From the NCBI GenBank assembly GCA_024278345.1, contig JAJRTK010000546.1, positions 1 through 23,926 on the forward strand: DNA of 23,926 bases, written 5' to 3'. The DNA is from a bacterium. Lineage in GTDB: Bacteria; CSSED10-310; JAJRTK01. The translations under genes and the position numbers were made by a program. The notes below the pieces were generated by a model. It worked only from the letters and a program-made list of their open reading frames with translations. It did no database searches and was not told where the DNA came from. Of this stretch, positions 16,101-23,549 are shown piece by piece. Within the stretch, counting starts at the first letter, position 1, and each line of letters starts with the position of its first letter.

Positions 16101-19100
16101 ATCGTCGTTGGAACTGGCTTCGAGAATCAGCTTTTCCTGAACAATGGAACGTCAGATCCATTCAACGGAGTCGTGGCCAGCGATATCACCGCTGACACTG
16201 ACAGTACGGTTTCCGTGGCGCTGGGAGACGTGGATGGCGACGGCGACCTGGACATTGTGGCCGGAAACACTTCGGTCAACAGACTTTACCTGAACAATGG
16301 GGGAGACCCCTGGAACGGATTCGCGGCAGGCAGCGATATCACCAGCGACAGCGACAACACGAGATCGGTTGCCCTGGGCGACCTGGACCGTGACGGCGAT
16401 CTCGACCTCGTTGCGGTCAATGACAATGCAACTGACCGACTTTACCTGAACGATGGCACCACCAGCCCATTTGCCACGGTTGCCGGCATCGACATTTCGA
16501 GCGATGTCGATCACACCGAATCCGTGGCCCTCGGTGACGTGGACGGCGACGGCACGCTGGACATCGTGGCGGGAAACCGGCTCTCCACAGAGAGCGATCG
16601 CTTTTACAACAGGCCGCGATTCCACACGGCTCGAGGGCAGGCCACATCGTTGACGGTGGATGGGAATACCGTCACGAATGTGAAGCTTGATGCCACAACG
16701 TTACTACCCACAAATACTGCCATGAACTACTGGGCGAGCAATGACGGAGGAGCACGTTGGTATATGGTGCCAACCGGGCAATATTTCCCATTTTCCACAA
16801 CCGGCAGCGATCTTCGGTGGAAAGTGACGTTGCGCTCTCTTTCGCCTGTTCGGACGCCACGGATAGATCAGTTGATCCTCAGTACGGATGCCACGGCTCC
16901 CTCGGTCGGGACTGTCAACGACGGTAACGATCCAAATGCCGAAATCGATTACCAGGCCTCGACGACAACCATCCAGGGCAACTGGTCAGGATTTTCTGAT
17001 GGGGAGAGCGGCCTCGCCTCCTACGAGTGGGCCATTGGCACCACGGATGGTGGAATCAACGTCTTGGGCTGGACCGACGTGGGGATGGCCACGACGGCGA
17101 ACCAATCAGGTCTCGCCATGAGTCATGGCCAGATTTACTACGTCTCTGTCCGTGCCATGGACGCCGTGGCCAACGTGAGCCTCGTGGCCACGTCCGACGG
17201 GGTAACGGTGGACACGACCGGCCCATCGCCAGGTACCGTCCTCGATGGATCGGGGGCGGATATCGGTTTTCAGGCATCGGCAACGACCATCCAGGCCAAC
17301 TGGTCCGGATTCGCGGATTCCATCAGTGGTATCACGTCGTATGAGTGGGCCATCGGGACCACGGCCGGGGGCGCCGACATCTTGGCCTGGGCAAACGTCG
17401 GTATGACCACGGGCGCTAGCCAATCGGGGCTGAGCCTGACGGAGGGGCAAACTTACTACGTTTCCGTGCGAGGCATAGACGCCGTGAGCAACGTGGGGGC
17501 GATGGCCACGTCTGATGGCGTCACCGTCGATTCGGTGGCACCAGCGCCAGGCACCGTCAGCGATGGTTCGGGAGCCGACATCGATTACCAGACCTCAACG
17601 ACGACGATCCAGGCCAACTGGGCCGGATTCACCGATACTGGCAGTGGCGTCGCCTCTTACGAATGGGCCATCGGCACCAACTCCGGAGGGTTCGACGTCT
17701 TGGGCTGGACCAACGTGGGCAACGTCTCCGGAGCGACCAAATCTGGGCTTTCTCTGGCCCAAAGCCAAGTTTACTACGTCTCCGTCCGGGCTATCGACGC
17801 CGTGGACCAGATAGGAGCCGTCGCCACATCCGATGGAGTAGCCGTCGATACGACCGGGCCTGTCCCCTGGAAAGTGTTCGACGGTTCGGGCGCCGATATT
17901 GACTTTCAAGGATCTTCGACCACCATGGAAGCCAACTGGTCCAGTTTTTCCGATGCCGGCAGCGGCATCGCCTCTTACGAATTGGCCATTGGCACCGCCC
18001 AAGACCCTACTAATATCATGGGCTGGACCGACGTTGGCAACGTCTCAAGTTTCAGCCAGCCGGGGCTGACGCTAGGGGAGGGCACCACTTATTTCGCCAG
18101 CGTTCGCGGCGTGGACTCCCTGGGAAATGTGGGTAATCCAGCCAGCTCTGACGGCGTCACCATCGACACGACCGCCCCAGTGGCCGGAGCTGTGTTCGAC
18201 GGTGACACCGTCGATGCCGACTACCAGGGCTCCACCACCATCCTCAAGGCCAACTGGTCCGGCTTCTCCGACTCCGGCAGCGGCATCACCTCGTACCAGT
18301 GGGCCATCGGCACGAGTCCTGGCGGAACGCAGGTACAGGGCTACACGGATGTAGGTAACGTCACTTTGGGCAAAACTACGAATCTGACCCTCGACAACGG
18401 CAAAACCTATATCGTCAGCGTCCGGGCCATGGACGGTGCCGGAAACCAAGGATCCATCGCTTTTTCCGATGGGATCATGGTGGATGCGGAACCGCCGGGA
18501 GGTGGAACGGTCAACGACGGCCCCGGCAACGACATCGACGCCCAAACCTCCGTGACCGTCCTCCAGGCAAACTGGCCGAGCTTCTCTGACTCCGGCAGCG
18601 GGATCGCCAGTTACGAGTGGGCCATTGGCATCACGCCTGGAGGCGCGGAGATCATGGGGTGGAGCAACTCTGGCAACGCCACGGAAGCCTCCAAATCGAA
18701 CCTCGCACTGGGAGTCGGCACGACCTATTACGCCAGTGTCCGGGTTACCGATAACGTGGGCAACGTCTCGCCGGTGGCAGTCTCCGACGGGGTGACCATC
18801 CAGGAGGGAGCGTGGCCCTTTGCGGTACCGGAAGAGTTTCGGGTGACCCAGGACATATCTACGGCCATCCTAAGCTGGCACTCGCCGTTGAATCCGGACG
18901 GCAGCCCCGATCTCCGGCCAGGCGTGTACCGGATTTACCGGCGACAACAGCCACCAACGGGCGCAACCTTCGACGCACTCGTAGACATGCCGGTGAGCCC
19001 CGGTACTGAGTTCAGCTACAACGATGCCCTCTCCCCCCTTGACCCCAACGGCGCTTATGACTACAAGGTTGCGGCCCTGTACAACGGCGAAGAGGGGCCC

Positions 19101-20312
19101 CCCACGGCTGCGGAACCGGCAGGTGGAATCCGACCGAACCAAGGAGCCGGAGGCGCCGGCAATGCCCGGAAGGCTCCATCGGGCAGGGGCACGGCAAACC
19201 AGGTCGCATTTCCCGTCTACCTGAGCGGATCCGGCTTGTTGATGCAGGGACTGGACATTCGTCTTCGGTTCGATCCCCAGATGCTCACACCCAAAGATGT
19301 GGTGCCGAGCATTCTAGGCCAGGGCCTGACCCTGACCTTCAACGAAACAGAGCCGGGTCTTCTGGCCATCGCCGGTTTAGGCAGCCTGACCGACCCCGTG
19401 GAGGTATACGCTGGCGGGCGCGTCTTGGACGTGCGGTTCGACGTGACGCCGGGCACCGCGATCAATGCTGAGAGCAGCCTAATCTTCGACCTTTACGAGG
19501 TTTCCGCCATCGTCGAGGGGCAACTCAGGACAGTGCCTATCGATGCGGCACCGGCAACGTTCCGGGCTACGAACCGTTATCGGCGAGGCGACGTCACCGG
19601 TGATGAAAATGTCCTCGCTAGCGATGCACTTTGGGCCCTCTATCTGGCAACCGGAAAGGGGATCCCCACCCTGGACGAAGCCATCGCCGGGGACGTGGAT
19701 CTAGACGGCTCGTTCACAGCCGGGGATGCGGTGTCGATTCTGCGTCTTGCCGTTGGGCTGGAGGTGAACCCACCGCCGAAAAGAATGCAGGAGACCAGCG
19801 CTGAAGCCTTGGCCCACAACCTCAGTGTAGGTCGCGTGATCTGGGCCGGGGAGACGGAGCTAGACGTGCCAATTGTCTTGGACGAAGGCAGCGGGGTCGC
19901 GGGAATCCAGTTGGGCGTTTCCTGGGTGCCGGGGGCAGTGGAAATCATTGGTGTTGCGACGGACGGGCGTTTCCAGGCGGCGGAACGCCTGTATGGCTCT
20001 GGCTTTGAACTGGCGCTGTCGGCGGCGGAAAGCCTACCCGCCGGGCCGGCACAAGTGGCAACTCTTCGGCTCTGGGTGAACGAGCAAAAGCTGATGGACC
20101 AGAAACGAGTCGTTCTAAAAGTGGGCTCGCTGCACTTGTACGGCCCTTACGGTGGGGAGCTTTCGTGGACCCGGACGGTGCTTGGCGGCAACGGAATGGT
20201 TGCGACCCCGGGCGGTGCGGTTCCAACTGGAAACGAGCACCTCCTGATCCTTGTCGCGCTCCTGGTAATGGGATCATGGCTGGTGGCGCGAAGGCGAAAG
20301 CAAAGAAGCTGA
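13125..20312 (+). CDS. Giant secreted FG-GAP/Fn3 protein with cohesin-like and dockerin domains and C-terminal anchor
   Basis: The 2395-residue protein starts from ATG 13125, six bases after AAGGAG. Residues 1-37 are a signal peptide (cleavage near ATA-ALPY). Residues about 82-1163 hold 21 FG-GAP/VCBS repeats of about 52 residues with calcium loops DVDGDGDLD and the phrase NRLYLNN. A domain of about 90 residues containing NYWASNDGGARWY follows. Residues about 1256-1892 are six Fn3-like repeats of about 106 residues (ASYEWAIGTT, YYVSVRAMDA, SDGVTVDTT). A further Fn3 domain lies at about 1897-1996. The tail holds a cohesin-like domain (about 2024-2150), a type I dockerin (about 2152-2213) with loops DVTGDENVLASD and DVDLDGSFTAGD, and a second cohesin-like region (about 2228-2350). 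The end, PTGNEHLLILVALLVMGSW plus RRRKQRS, resembles an IPTL/PEP-CTERM sorting signal. It is probably a calcium-binding surface adhesin or scaffold; its ligand is unknown. Confidence 0.88.
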   Translation: MPWANFECGHPSRNALPVTIGIALLFCCLLFSVEATAALPYTENFSDTTLRDSGATTANWSTKEQAVLLAWREKQFGVFGAGLAGTDITVEADSTTSVALGDVDGDGDLDLVAGSSSGANRLYLNNGTAAPWSGVTGSDITTDVLGSSAVALGDVDGDGDLDLVVGNSGNPNRLYLNNGTAAPWSGVTGSDITTDTDNTNSVALADVDGDGDLDLLSGNAGLNRLYLNNGSTAPWSGVAGSDVTTDAHDTRSVSLGDADDDGDVDLVVGNYGQTNRVYLNNGTADPWGGVTGSDISADTNGTTSLGLWDVDGDGDIDLVVGNDPEANRLYLNNGTADPWNGVTGSNITADTANTMSMVMGDVDGDGDLDFIAGNVGLNRLYLNNGTADPWGGVTGSDISADAHTTYSVALEDVDGDGNLDLVAGNSNQANRLYLNDGVANPWNGVTGSDITADTNISQSVVLGDVDGDGDLDLVAGNDNETNRLYLNNGTADPWGGVTGIDITGDAQMTRSVALGDVDGDGDLDLVVGNSGAENRLYLNNGTADPWNGVTGSSITTDIHTTYSVVLGDVDSDGDLDVIVGNNGAKNRLYLNNGTTNPWSGVSGSDITLDTDLTTEVVLGDVDGDGDLDLVVGNSGAENRLYLNNGTTDPWNGVSSSTISNDLDTTTSVALGDVDDDGDLDLVTGNDGPSLTHRLYLNNGTAAPWSGVAGSSITSDAVVTRSVALADVDGDGSLDLIAGNDSAPNRLYLNNGTASPWEGVTGSDIAATTSVTASVALGDVDGDGDIDVVTGNTGQTNRLSLNGGRPDPWSGVKGSGINTQGDGTYSVALGDVDGDGDLDLVSGNDAMANALYLNNGTVDPWAGVVGSDITTDTQNTYSVALGDVDGDGDLDFVAGNQSANRLYLNNGTSDPFGGVTGSDITTDAATTISAHLADMDGDGDVDFIAGNGGVHRLYLNNGSSDPFGGVTGSDIGVSASPNTSMALGDVDGDGDLDIVVGTGFENQLFLNNGTSDPFNGVVASDITADTDSTVSVALGDVDGDGDLDIVAGNTSVNRLYLNNGGDPWNGFAAGSDITSDSDNTRSVALGDLDRDGDLDLVAVNDNATDRLYLNDGTTSPFATVAGIDISSDVDHTESVALGDVDGDGTLDIVAGNRLSTESDRFYNRPRFHTARGQATSLTVDGNTVTNVKLDATTLLPTNTAMNYWASNDGGARWYMVPTGQYFPFSTTGSDLRWKVTLRSLSPVRTPRIDQLILSTDATAPSVGTVNDGNDPNAEIDYQASTTTIQGNWSGFSDGESGLASYEWAIGTTDGGINVLGWTDVGMATTANQSGLAMSHGQIYYVSVRAMDAVANVSLVATSDGVTVDTTGPSPGTVLDGSGADIGFQASATTIQANWSGFADSISGITSYEWAIGTTAGGADILAWANVGMTTGASQSGLSLTEGQTYYVSVRGIDAVSNVGAMATSDGVTVDSVAPAPGTVSDGSGADIDYQTSTTTIQANWAGFTDTGSGVASYEWAIGTNSGGFDVLGWTNVGNVSGATKSGLSLAQSQVYYVSVRAIDAVDQIGAVATSDGVAVDTTGPVPWKVFDGSGADIDFQGSSTTMEANWSSFSDAGSGIASYELAIGTAQDPTNIMGWTDVGNVSSFSQPGLTLGEGTTYFASVRGVDSLGNVGNPASSDGVTIDTTAPVAGAVFDGDTVDADYQGSTTILKANWSGFSDSGSGITSYQWAIGTSPGGTQVQGYTDVGNVTLGKTTNLTLDNGKTYIVSVRAMDGAGNQGSIAFSDGIMVDAEPPGGGTVNDGPGNDIDAQTSVTVLQANWPSFSDSGSGIASYEWAIGITPGGAEIMGWSNSGNATEASKSNLALGVGTTYYASVRVTDNVGNVSPVAVSDGVTIQEGAWPFAVPEEFRVTQDISTAILSWHSPLNPDGSPDLRPGVYRIYRRQQPPTGATFDALVDMPVSPGTEFSYNDALSPLDPNGAYDYKVAALYNGEEGPPTAAEPAGGIRPNQGAGGAGNARKAPSGRGTANQVAFPVYLSGSGLLMQGLDIRLRFDPQMLTPKDVVPSILGQGLTLTFNETEPGLLAIAGLGSLTDPVEVYAGGRVLDVRFDVTPGTAINAESSLIFDLYEVSAIVEGQLRTVPIDAAPATFRATNRYRRGDVTGDENVLASDALWALYLATGKGIPTLDEAIAGDVDLDGSFTAGDAVSILRLAVGLEVNPPPKRMQETSAEALAHNLSVGRVIWAGETELDVPIVLDEGSGVAGIQLGVSWVPGAVEIIGVATDGRFQAAERLYGSGFELALSAAESLPAGPAQVATLRLWVNEQKLMDQKRVVLKVGSLHLYGPYGGELSWTRTVLGGNGMVATPGGAVPTGNEHLLILVALLVMGSWLVARRRKQRS
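13370..16612 (+). repeat. 21 tandem FG-GAP/VCBS coding repeats, about 156 bp each
   Basis: The unit encodes a calcium-binding loop of the DxDGDGxxD type followed by GN...NRLYLNNGT..PW.GV.GSDIT. I counted 21 units from the DVDGDGDLD-like loops. Most units are 52 codons; a few differ by one or two. Divergence between units is moderate, except units 9 and 11, which share 84 bp with one mismatch (14688-14771 and 15000-15083). Confidence 0.9.
16891..18800 (+). repeat. Six tandem Fn3-like coding repeats, about 318 bp each
   Basis: The marker NWSGFSD or a variant recurs at about 16980, 17298, 17615, 17935, 18251 and 18571, a period close to 106 codons. Each unit contains SGIASYEWAIGTT, a central GWTDVG and YYVSVRAMDA followed by SDGVTVDTTGP. 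These are likely extended stalk domains between the propeller region and the cell-anchoring tail. Confidence 0.85.
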
Positions 20313-20504
20313 ACGGCTCCTGAATGCCCATAAATAGGGTAATTTTGAGACTCGACCGAGGAGGACAAAGGAGACCATCGACGGCAAGGTCATTCTTTCG
20401 AGCCTGGATCCGCTGAGCACGTTCCCGGGCGTCTGCGAGGCGGCCTCCCTGGAGCCGCGATTTCTCCAGAAGGTCTTCCGCCGGCGGACCAATGGCGCCA
20501 CGGC

Positions 20505-20788
20505 GGGCATCCACGCAACGCGGGACAATTCCAGGACTGTGGAACTGCAAGCGCCAACGCCTCGCGCTATCGCTTGGCGGGTCACGTTTGCGTGACTCGA
20601 AGGGTCACGCCGTGCGTTACCCGAAGGTCGTCCGGGGCCTCCGGCCCCGGTCCCCGGTCCCCGGCAGGGCTTTGCCCTGCACCCCTCATCTTCCCGTTGC
20701 AACGAAGGGCAACGGGATCCCTGCCCACATTCATGTACGACGCGTTGCGTCTTGGTTTTGGCGGGTGTCCCGGCTTACGTTGATACCC
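20505..20788 (+). mobile_element. Element 1 copy B, with 8-bp target duplication
   Basis: The 284-bp element is flanked by GCCACGGC at 20497-20504 and 20789-20796. Its 23-bp ends (left GGGCATCCACGCAACGCGGG and onward; right end 20766-20788) match inverted at 18 of 23 positions. It shares with copy A the hairpins GTCACG-TTTG-CGTGAC (20581-20596), GGGTCACGC/GCGTTACCC, GGGC-TTT-GCCC and CCCGTTGC/GCAACGGG. The third hairpin keeps its shape with a different sequence (CCGGGGCC-TCC-GGCCCCGG, 20632-20650). Removing the element plus one duplication rejoins the oxidoreductase codons for TNG-ATAKVDL. There is no transposase, so it must be mobilised in trans. Confidence 0.88.
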
Positions 20789-21118
20789 GCCACGGCCAAG
20801 GTTGATCTGGTGCTGTCCGGATTGCCGACTTTTGGGGAATCGGATGACCGGGATGGCCTCATCGTGCAATCGGTGATCCGTCCGGCTGCCAGCCTGAAAC
20901 CATGGAACGCGCCGCCGACGCTGCCAAATATGGCCGAATCCCGGAAACACCCTGGCTGGAAATGCTCATCCCCACGGCCCCCGACCCAAGCCAGGCTGCC
21001 ACGTGGCCTCCATCCAGGTGCAATACGTCCCCAGAAATCTCAGGGAGTCAAGTTGGGACAAGGAACGGGAAAGACTCGGTGACATCGTCGTTTGGGTCTT
21101 GGCCAAGGTCTGCCCGGA

Positions 21119-21270
21119 GGGGACCTATCAAATCCCCGCGTTTTTGCTTTACACTCCGCGGCGCCGCCCTGGTGGCACCGGCATCTTGCCGGTGGCGGGC
21201 TGGACGGGATTCACGGAATTGAACGGTGGGTTTTCGTGCGTGGACTTGTCAACCGGATCTGATAGGTCCC
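21119..21270 (-). mobile_element. Element 2 copy 1, 152-bp insertion with 7-bp target duplication
   Basis: GCCCGGA stands at 21112-21118 and again at 21271-21277. The insert's ends are inverted repeats: GGGACCTATCAAATCC from 21120, and the complement of the right end reads GGGACCTATCAGATCC. One extra G at 21119 makes the left boundary uncertain by one base. The centre holds the palindrome CACCGGCA-TCT-TGCCGGTG (21176-21194). Insert plus duplication adds 159 bp, a multiple of three, so the frame stays open through it. Removal restores the oxidoreductase reading KVCP-DLPGKIV. The minus sign means opposite orientation to the copy at 23652. Confidence 0.85.
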
Positions 21271-21557
21271 GCCCGGACCTGCCGGGGAAGATCGTCCACA
21301 GGCGCATCACGACGCCAGAAGGTCTGGAACGGCGGTATAGAGCAAGCGGCGGCCATGTTTTCCACGGAGACCATGCGCCGGAGCAACTCTTCTTCTTCCG
21401 GCCCTTTGCCGGGTATGCGGACTATCGGCCCCCCTAGGGATTTTACCTGTGCGGCGCCAGCACCTCCCGGAGGCGGGTTGACGGGCCTCCCGGGGCAAAA
21501 CGGAGCACGGCGGGCGTTGGGAGACCTCATCCGAAGCAATTCGTAGAGGAAAACCGC

Positions 21558-22730
21558 TCAATCAAGTCCTAAAACCGCTTCTACAAACTTCTTGCCCACC
21601 CCCCGGTAGTCGTAAAAATCCCGAACTCTTTGGCGGCCGGCCCGACCCAAGGCCCGCCGAAGATCCCGATCCTCCAGCAGCCCGGCCACGGCTAGGGCCA
21701 GGGCCGCCGGGCCGTTGACTTCCACCAAGGCTCCGTCATGATCGATACCGGCGCAACCCAGGGATGTGGTCACCACCGGCAAGCCCCACGCCATCGCCTC
21801 TAGGATCTTGACCCGCATCCCTCCGCCAGTGAGAAGCGGAACGACGACAATGGTGTCGCCGGAAAGAACCTCCTCCATCTTCGGAACGAACCCCGTCACC
21901 TGGACCCTTGGCCCCGCAAGGGCACGGACCGCCGGTAGTGGCCTCTTCCCCGCCAACACGACTTCTGGCAAAAAGCCCAGCTCCCGCTCCAGGAGAGGCA
22001 ACACGGCGCTGCAAAGGTGGAGCGCCGCCTCGACATTGGGCAGCCATCCCATATCCCCGAAAAAACAGAGCCGGACCTTCCCGGACCGCCACAAATCCGG
22101 ATAGTCGGTGGTGGCGATGGAGATAGGCACCGTTCGGACAACGGCTTCCGGCACCAACTCCCGAAAGTCCCGGCAATCGGCCTCTGTCACGGCCAGGACC
22201 CGATCCACGTCACACAACAGCCGCGCCTCGTAGCGACGCACTTTCCGAGCTTCCCGGGCAGCGTGCCCACGGCGTATCCAGCTTTTGCCGGATCGAGCCG
22301 TCTGCTCCAGGATGGAGGACTCCACGTTGTTGGCGTCGTAGCAAGTCCTGGCGCGGGGGCAAGCCGCGAGATACTGAGCCATGGCCAAGTGCTCGGCCAC
22401 CACGAGATCCACGTCGGTCGAAAGCTCCGCCACCAGCCGCCACATCGCCCGGCTCCACCACTCCCTCACCATCCAGGGCCGTGGCGAGCCCAGGCCGGCA
22501 AGATAGCTCAGGCCGCGCCGCAAGCGGCTGGGATGAACGGGAGACCGGACAACCTCGATTCCCCGGCAAAGATCGGTTAAGGGCGGAGAAATCGGCATTT
22601 CCGGATCCCCGAAGCATGCCAGCTTCAGATGGTGCTCGCCACCCAGGGCCCGTAGAAGCGACCAGTGGCGCACCGCGCCGCCGCCGTGGGGTGGATAGGG
22701 CAACTCCTGGGCCAAAAACAAGATCCGCAT
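21558..22730 (-). CDS. GT4-type glycosyltransferase
   Basis: The 390-residue protein transfers a sugar from a nucleotide donor, probably during exopolysaccharide or envelope glycan synthesis. The N-terminal Rossmann domain starts MRILFLAQELPYPPHGGGAV, where the glycine-rich loop binds the acceptor side. The C-terminal domain has FFGDMGWLPNVEAALHL, VQVTGFVPKMEEVL and the donor-binding GGGMRVKILEAMAWGLPVV (the E-x7-E region of GT4). The overall pattern resembles sugar transferases found with PEP-CTERM/EpsH systems, but no other gene of such a locus is here. The start at 22730 is preceded by GGAG eight bases upstream; an earlier in-frame ATG at 22772 lies inside element 1 and is less likely. Acceptor and sugar are unknown. 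It converges on the CrtI-like pseudogene. Confidence 0.88.
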   Translation of the reverse strand: MRILFLAQELPYPPHGGGAVRHWSLLRALGGEHHLKLACFGDPEMPISPPLTDLCRGIEVVRSPVHPSRLRRGLSYLAGLGSPRPWMVREWWSRAMWRLVAELSTDVDLVVAEHLAMAQYLAACPRARTCYDANNVESSILEQTARSGKSWIRRGHAAREARKVRRYEARLLCDVDRVLAVTEADCRDFRELVPEAVVRTVPISIATTDYPDLWRSGKVRLCFFGDMGWLPNVEAALHLCSAVLPLLERELGFLPEVVLAGKRPLPAVRALAGPRVQVTGFVPKMEEVLSGDTIVVVPLLTGGGMRVKILEAMAWGLPVVTTSLGCAGIDHDGALVEVNGPAALALAVAGLLEDRDLRRALGRAGRQRVRDFYDYRGVGKKFVEAVLGLD

Positions 22731-22762
22731 GAAGTGCGCTCCAAATTCAAAATAGGGGAATC

Positions 22763-22824
22763 GGGTATACACGCAAAGCGGGACAATGGGTCGCGGGGAA
22801 AAAACTCGGCCTCGGAGAACGCCG
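22763..22824 (+). mobile_element. Element 1 copy C, truncated left end
   Basis: GGGTATACACGCAAAGCGGG and the next 40 or so bases align with the left end of copy A (3748 onward), through the run of A residues to AACGCCG. Similarity then stops, and the hairpins and right end are absent. Its outer tip lies 32 bp upstream of the glycosyltransferase start codon. Confidence 0.7.
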
Positions 22825-22859
22825 GCACTCCACGAAACGACCCCAAGAAGCGGGCAGGG

Positions 22860-23528
22860 TCAAGGCGGGGCGTCATCGATGGGCTCGGCGCTGCTCATTT
22901 TGGAGAATCTGAAGTTGCAAAGATTCTCCCCCCCAGCAAGTGTCTTGTCTCTCTTGAGGTCTACCCCCCAGATTTTCGCAAGTGGATAGTCCAGGTCACA
23001 CCAGCTCCGAACGCAGAGCTCACTTAGCTCATGTTCTTCAAAAAACTCTGCCGAGGGGCATTTGAAGACATTGAACGCATAATCATTGTTTTCCGTCTCC
23101 AAAATTTTGATATCGTAATCTGGTTTTCGATAAGGAAAAACTTTGATAAAGAAGTTCATAGCCTTTTCTACCCTTATGATCGGCCTTTTTGACAATAATC
23201 TTGTAAGAACCCAGAACCTGTTCGTCAGTTTTTCATACACAATCCAGTTAATCTCTGACGTCAACTTTATCGCTTTATTCCTTGACAAGCCACGACAAAC
23301 TAATTGTTCAAACACGATCAATGTTAACAATGATAGCCGGATCATGACTTTCGATCCGAATGCATTCTGCTTCTTGAGGTCTGCGACCCTTCTGCCGTAG
23401 TCCCTCCAAATATCACTGTTTAGCGCAAGTATCGAGTCTCTCGGTAGAACTCCCGACAAGACGCTGATCATCGCCTTCTTTGTCATCTTGCCAATCAACA
23501 AAAATATGGATTTGTCTAGCATTTTCAT
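22860..23528 (-). CDS. L-2-amino-thiazoline-4-carboxylate hydrolase family protein
   Basis: The 222-residue product ends with the hallmark block of this family (ATC hydrolase, PF14196 as I recall it): NVFKCPSAEFFEEHEL, LCVRSWCDLDYPLAKIWGVD, then KRDKTLAGGENLCNFRF. The conserved Cys, Cys-Asp and terminal Cys-x-Phe pattern is present. Characterised members open the thiazoline ring of ATC on the way to L-cysteine, but most members are uncharacterised, so the true substrate is unknown. The N-terminal half is helical and basic. The start at 23528 follows GGAAG; longer frames run into element 1. Base composition is clearly lower in GC than all neighbours from about 22900 to 23540, and the last dozen codons (ending EPIDDAPP) return to GC-rich DNA, as if the original end was replaced. 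This suggests acquired DNA. Confidence 0.7.
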   Translation of the reverse strand: MKMLDKSIFLLIGKMTKKAMISVLSGVLPRDSILALNSDIWRDYGRRVADLKKQNAFGSKVMIRLSLLTLIVFEQLVCRGLSRNKAIKLTSEINWIVYEKLTNRFWVLTRLLSKRPIIRVEKAMNFFIKVFPYRKPDYDIKILETENNDYAFNVFKCPSAEFFEEHELSELCVRSWCDLDYPLAKIWGVDLKRDKTLAGGENLCNFRFSKMSSAEPIDDAPP

Positions 23529-23549
23529 GATTCTTCCATGGATGAGGTT

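Larger units (their letters stand above)
20338..21546 (+). pseudogene. Decayed C-terminal part of a CrtI-like (phytoene dehydrogenase-related) FAD oxidoreductase, with two elements inserted
   Basis: The family motifs survive in scattered frames. At 20374-20504: TIDGKVILSSLDPLSTFPG. At 20789-20900: ATAKVDLVLSGLPTFGES. At 20902-20985: MERAADAAKYGRIPETPWLE. At 20988-21118: GCHVASIQVQYVPRNLRESS. At 21271-21434: PEGLERRYRASGGHVFHGD and EQLFFFRPFAGYADYRPP. At 21442-21545: GFYLCGAS, then PGGGLTGLPGQNGARRALGD. These are in order for the C-terminal part of COG1233-type oxidoreductases. The N-terminal FAD-binding part is missing. Lesions are the element 1 insertion at 20505, frameshifts near 20900 and 20987, the element 2 insertion at about 21119, TAG at 21435 and a frameshift near 21462. 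The remnant begins close behind the giant gene's stop, so the upstream part was probably lost by deletion. Confidence 0.82.

Noticed and set aside
20505-20788. Integron attC site or REP-type repeat
   Set aside because: Inverted ends plus an exact 8-bp duplication identify a transposed element; no integrase or cassette structure is present.
21003-21437. 144-codon open frame as a real gene
   Set aside because: It is part of the oxidoreductase remnant kept open by an insertion whose length is a multiple of three; the flanking parts of the protein are in other frames.
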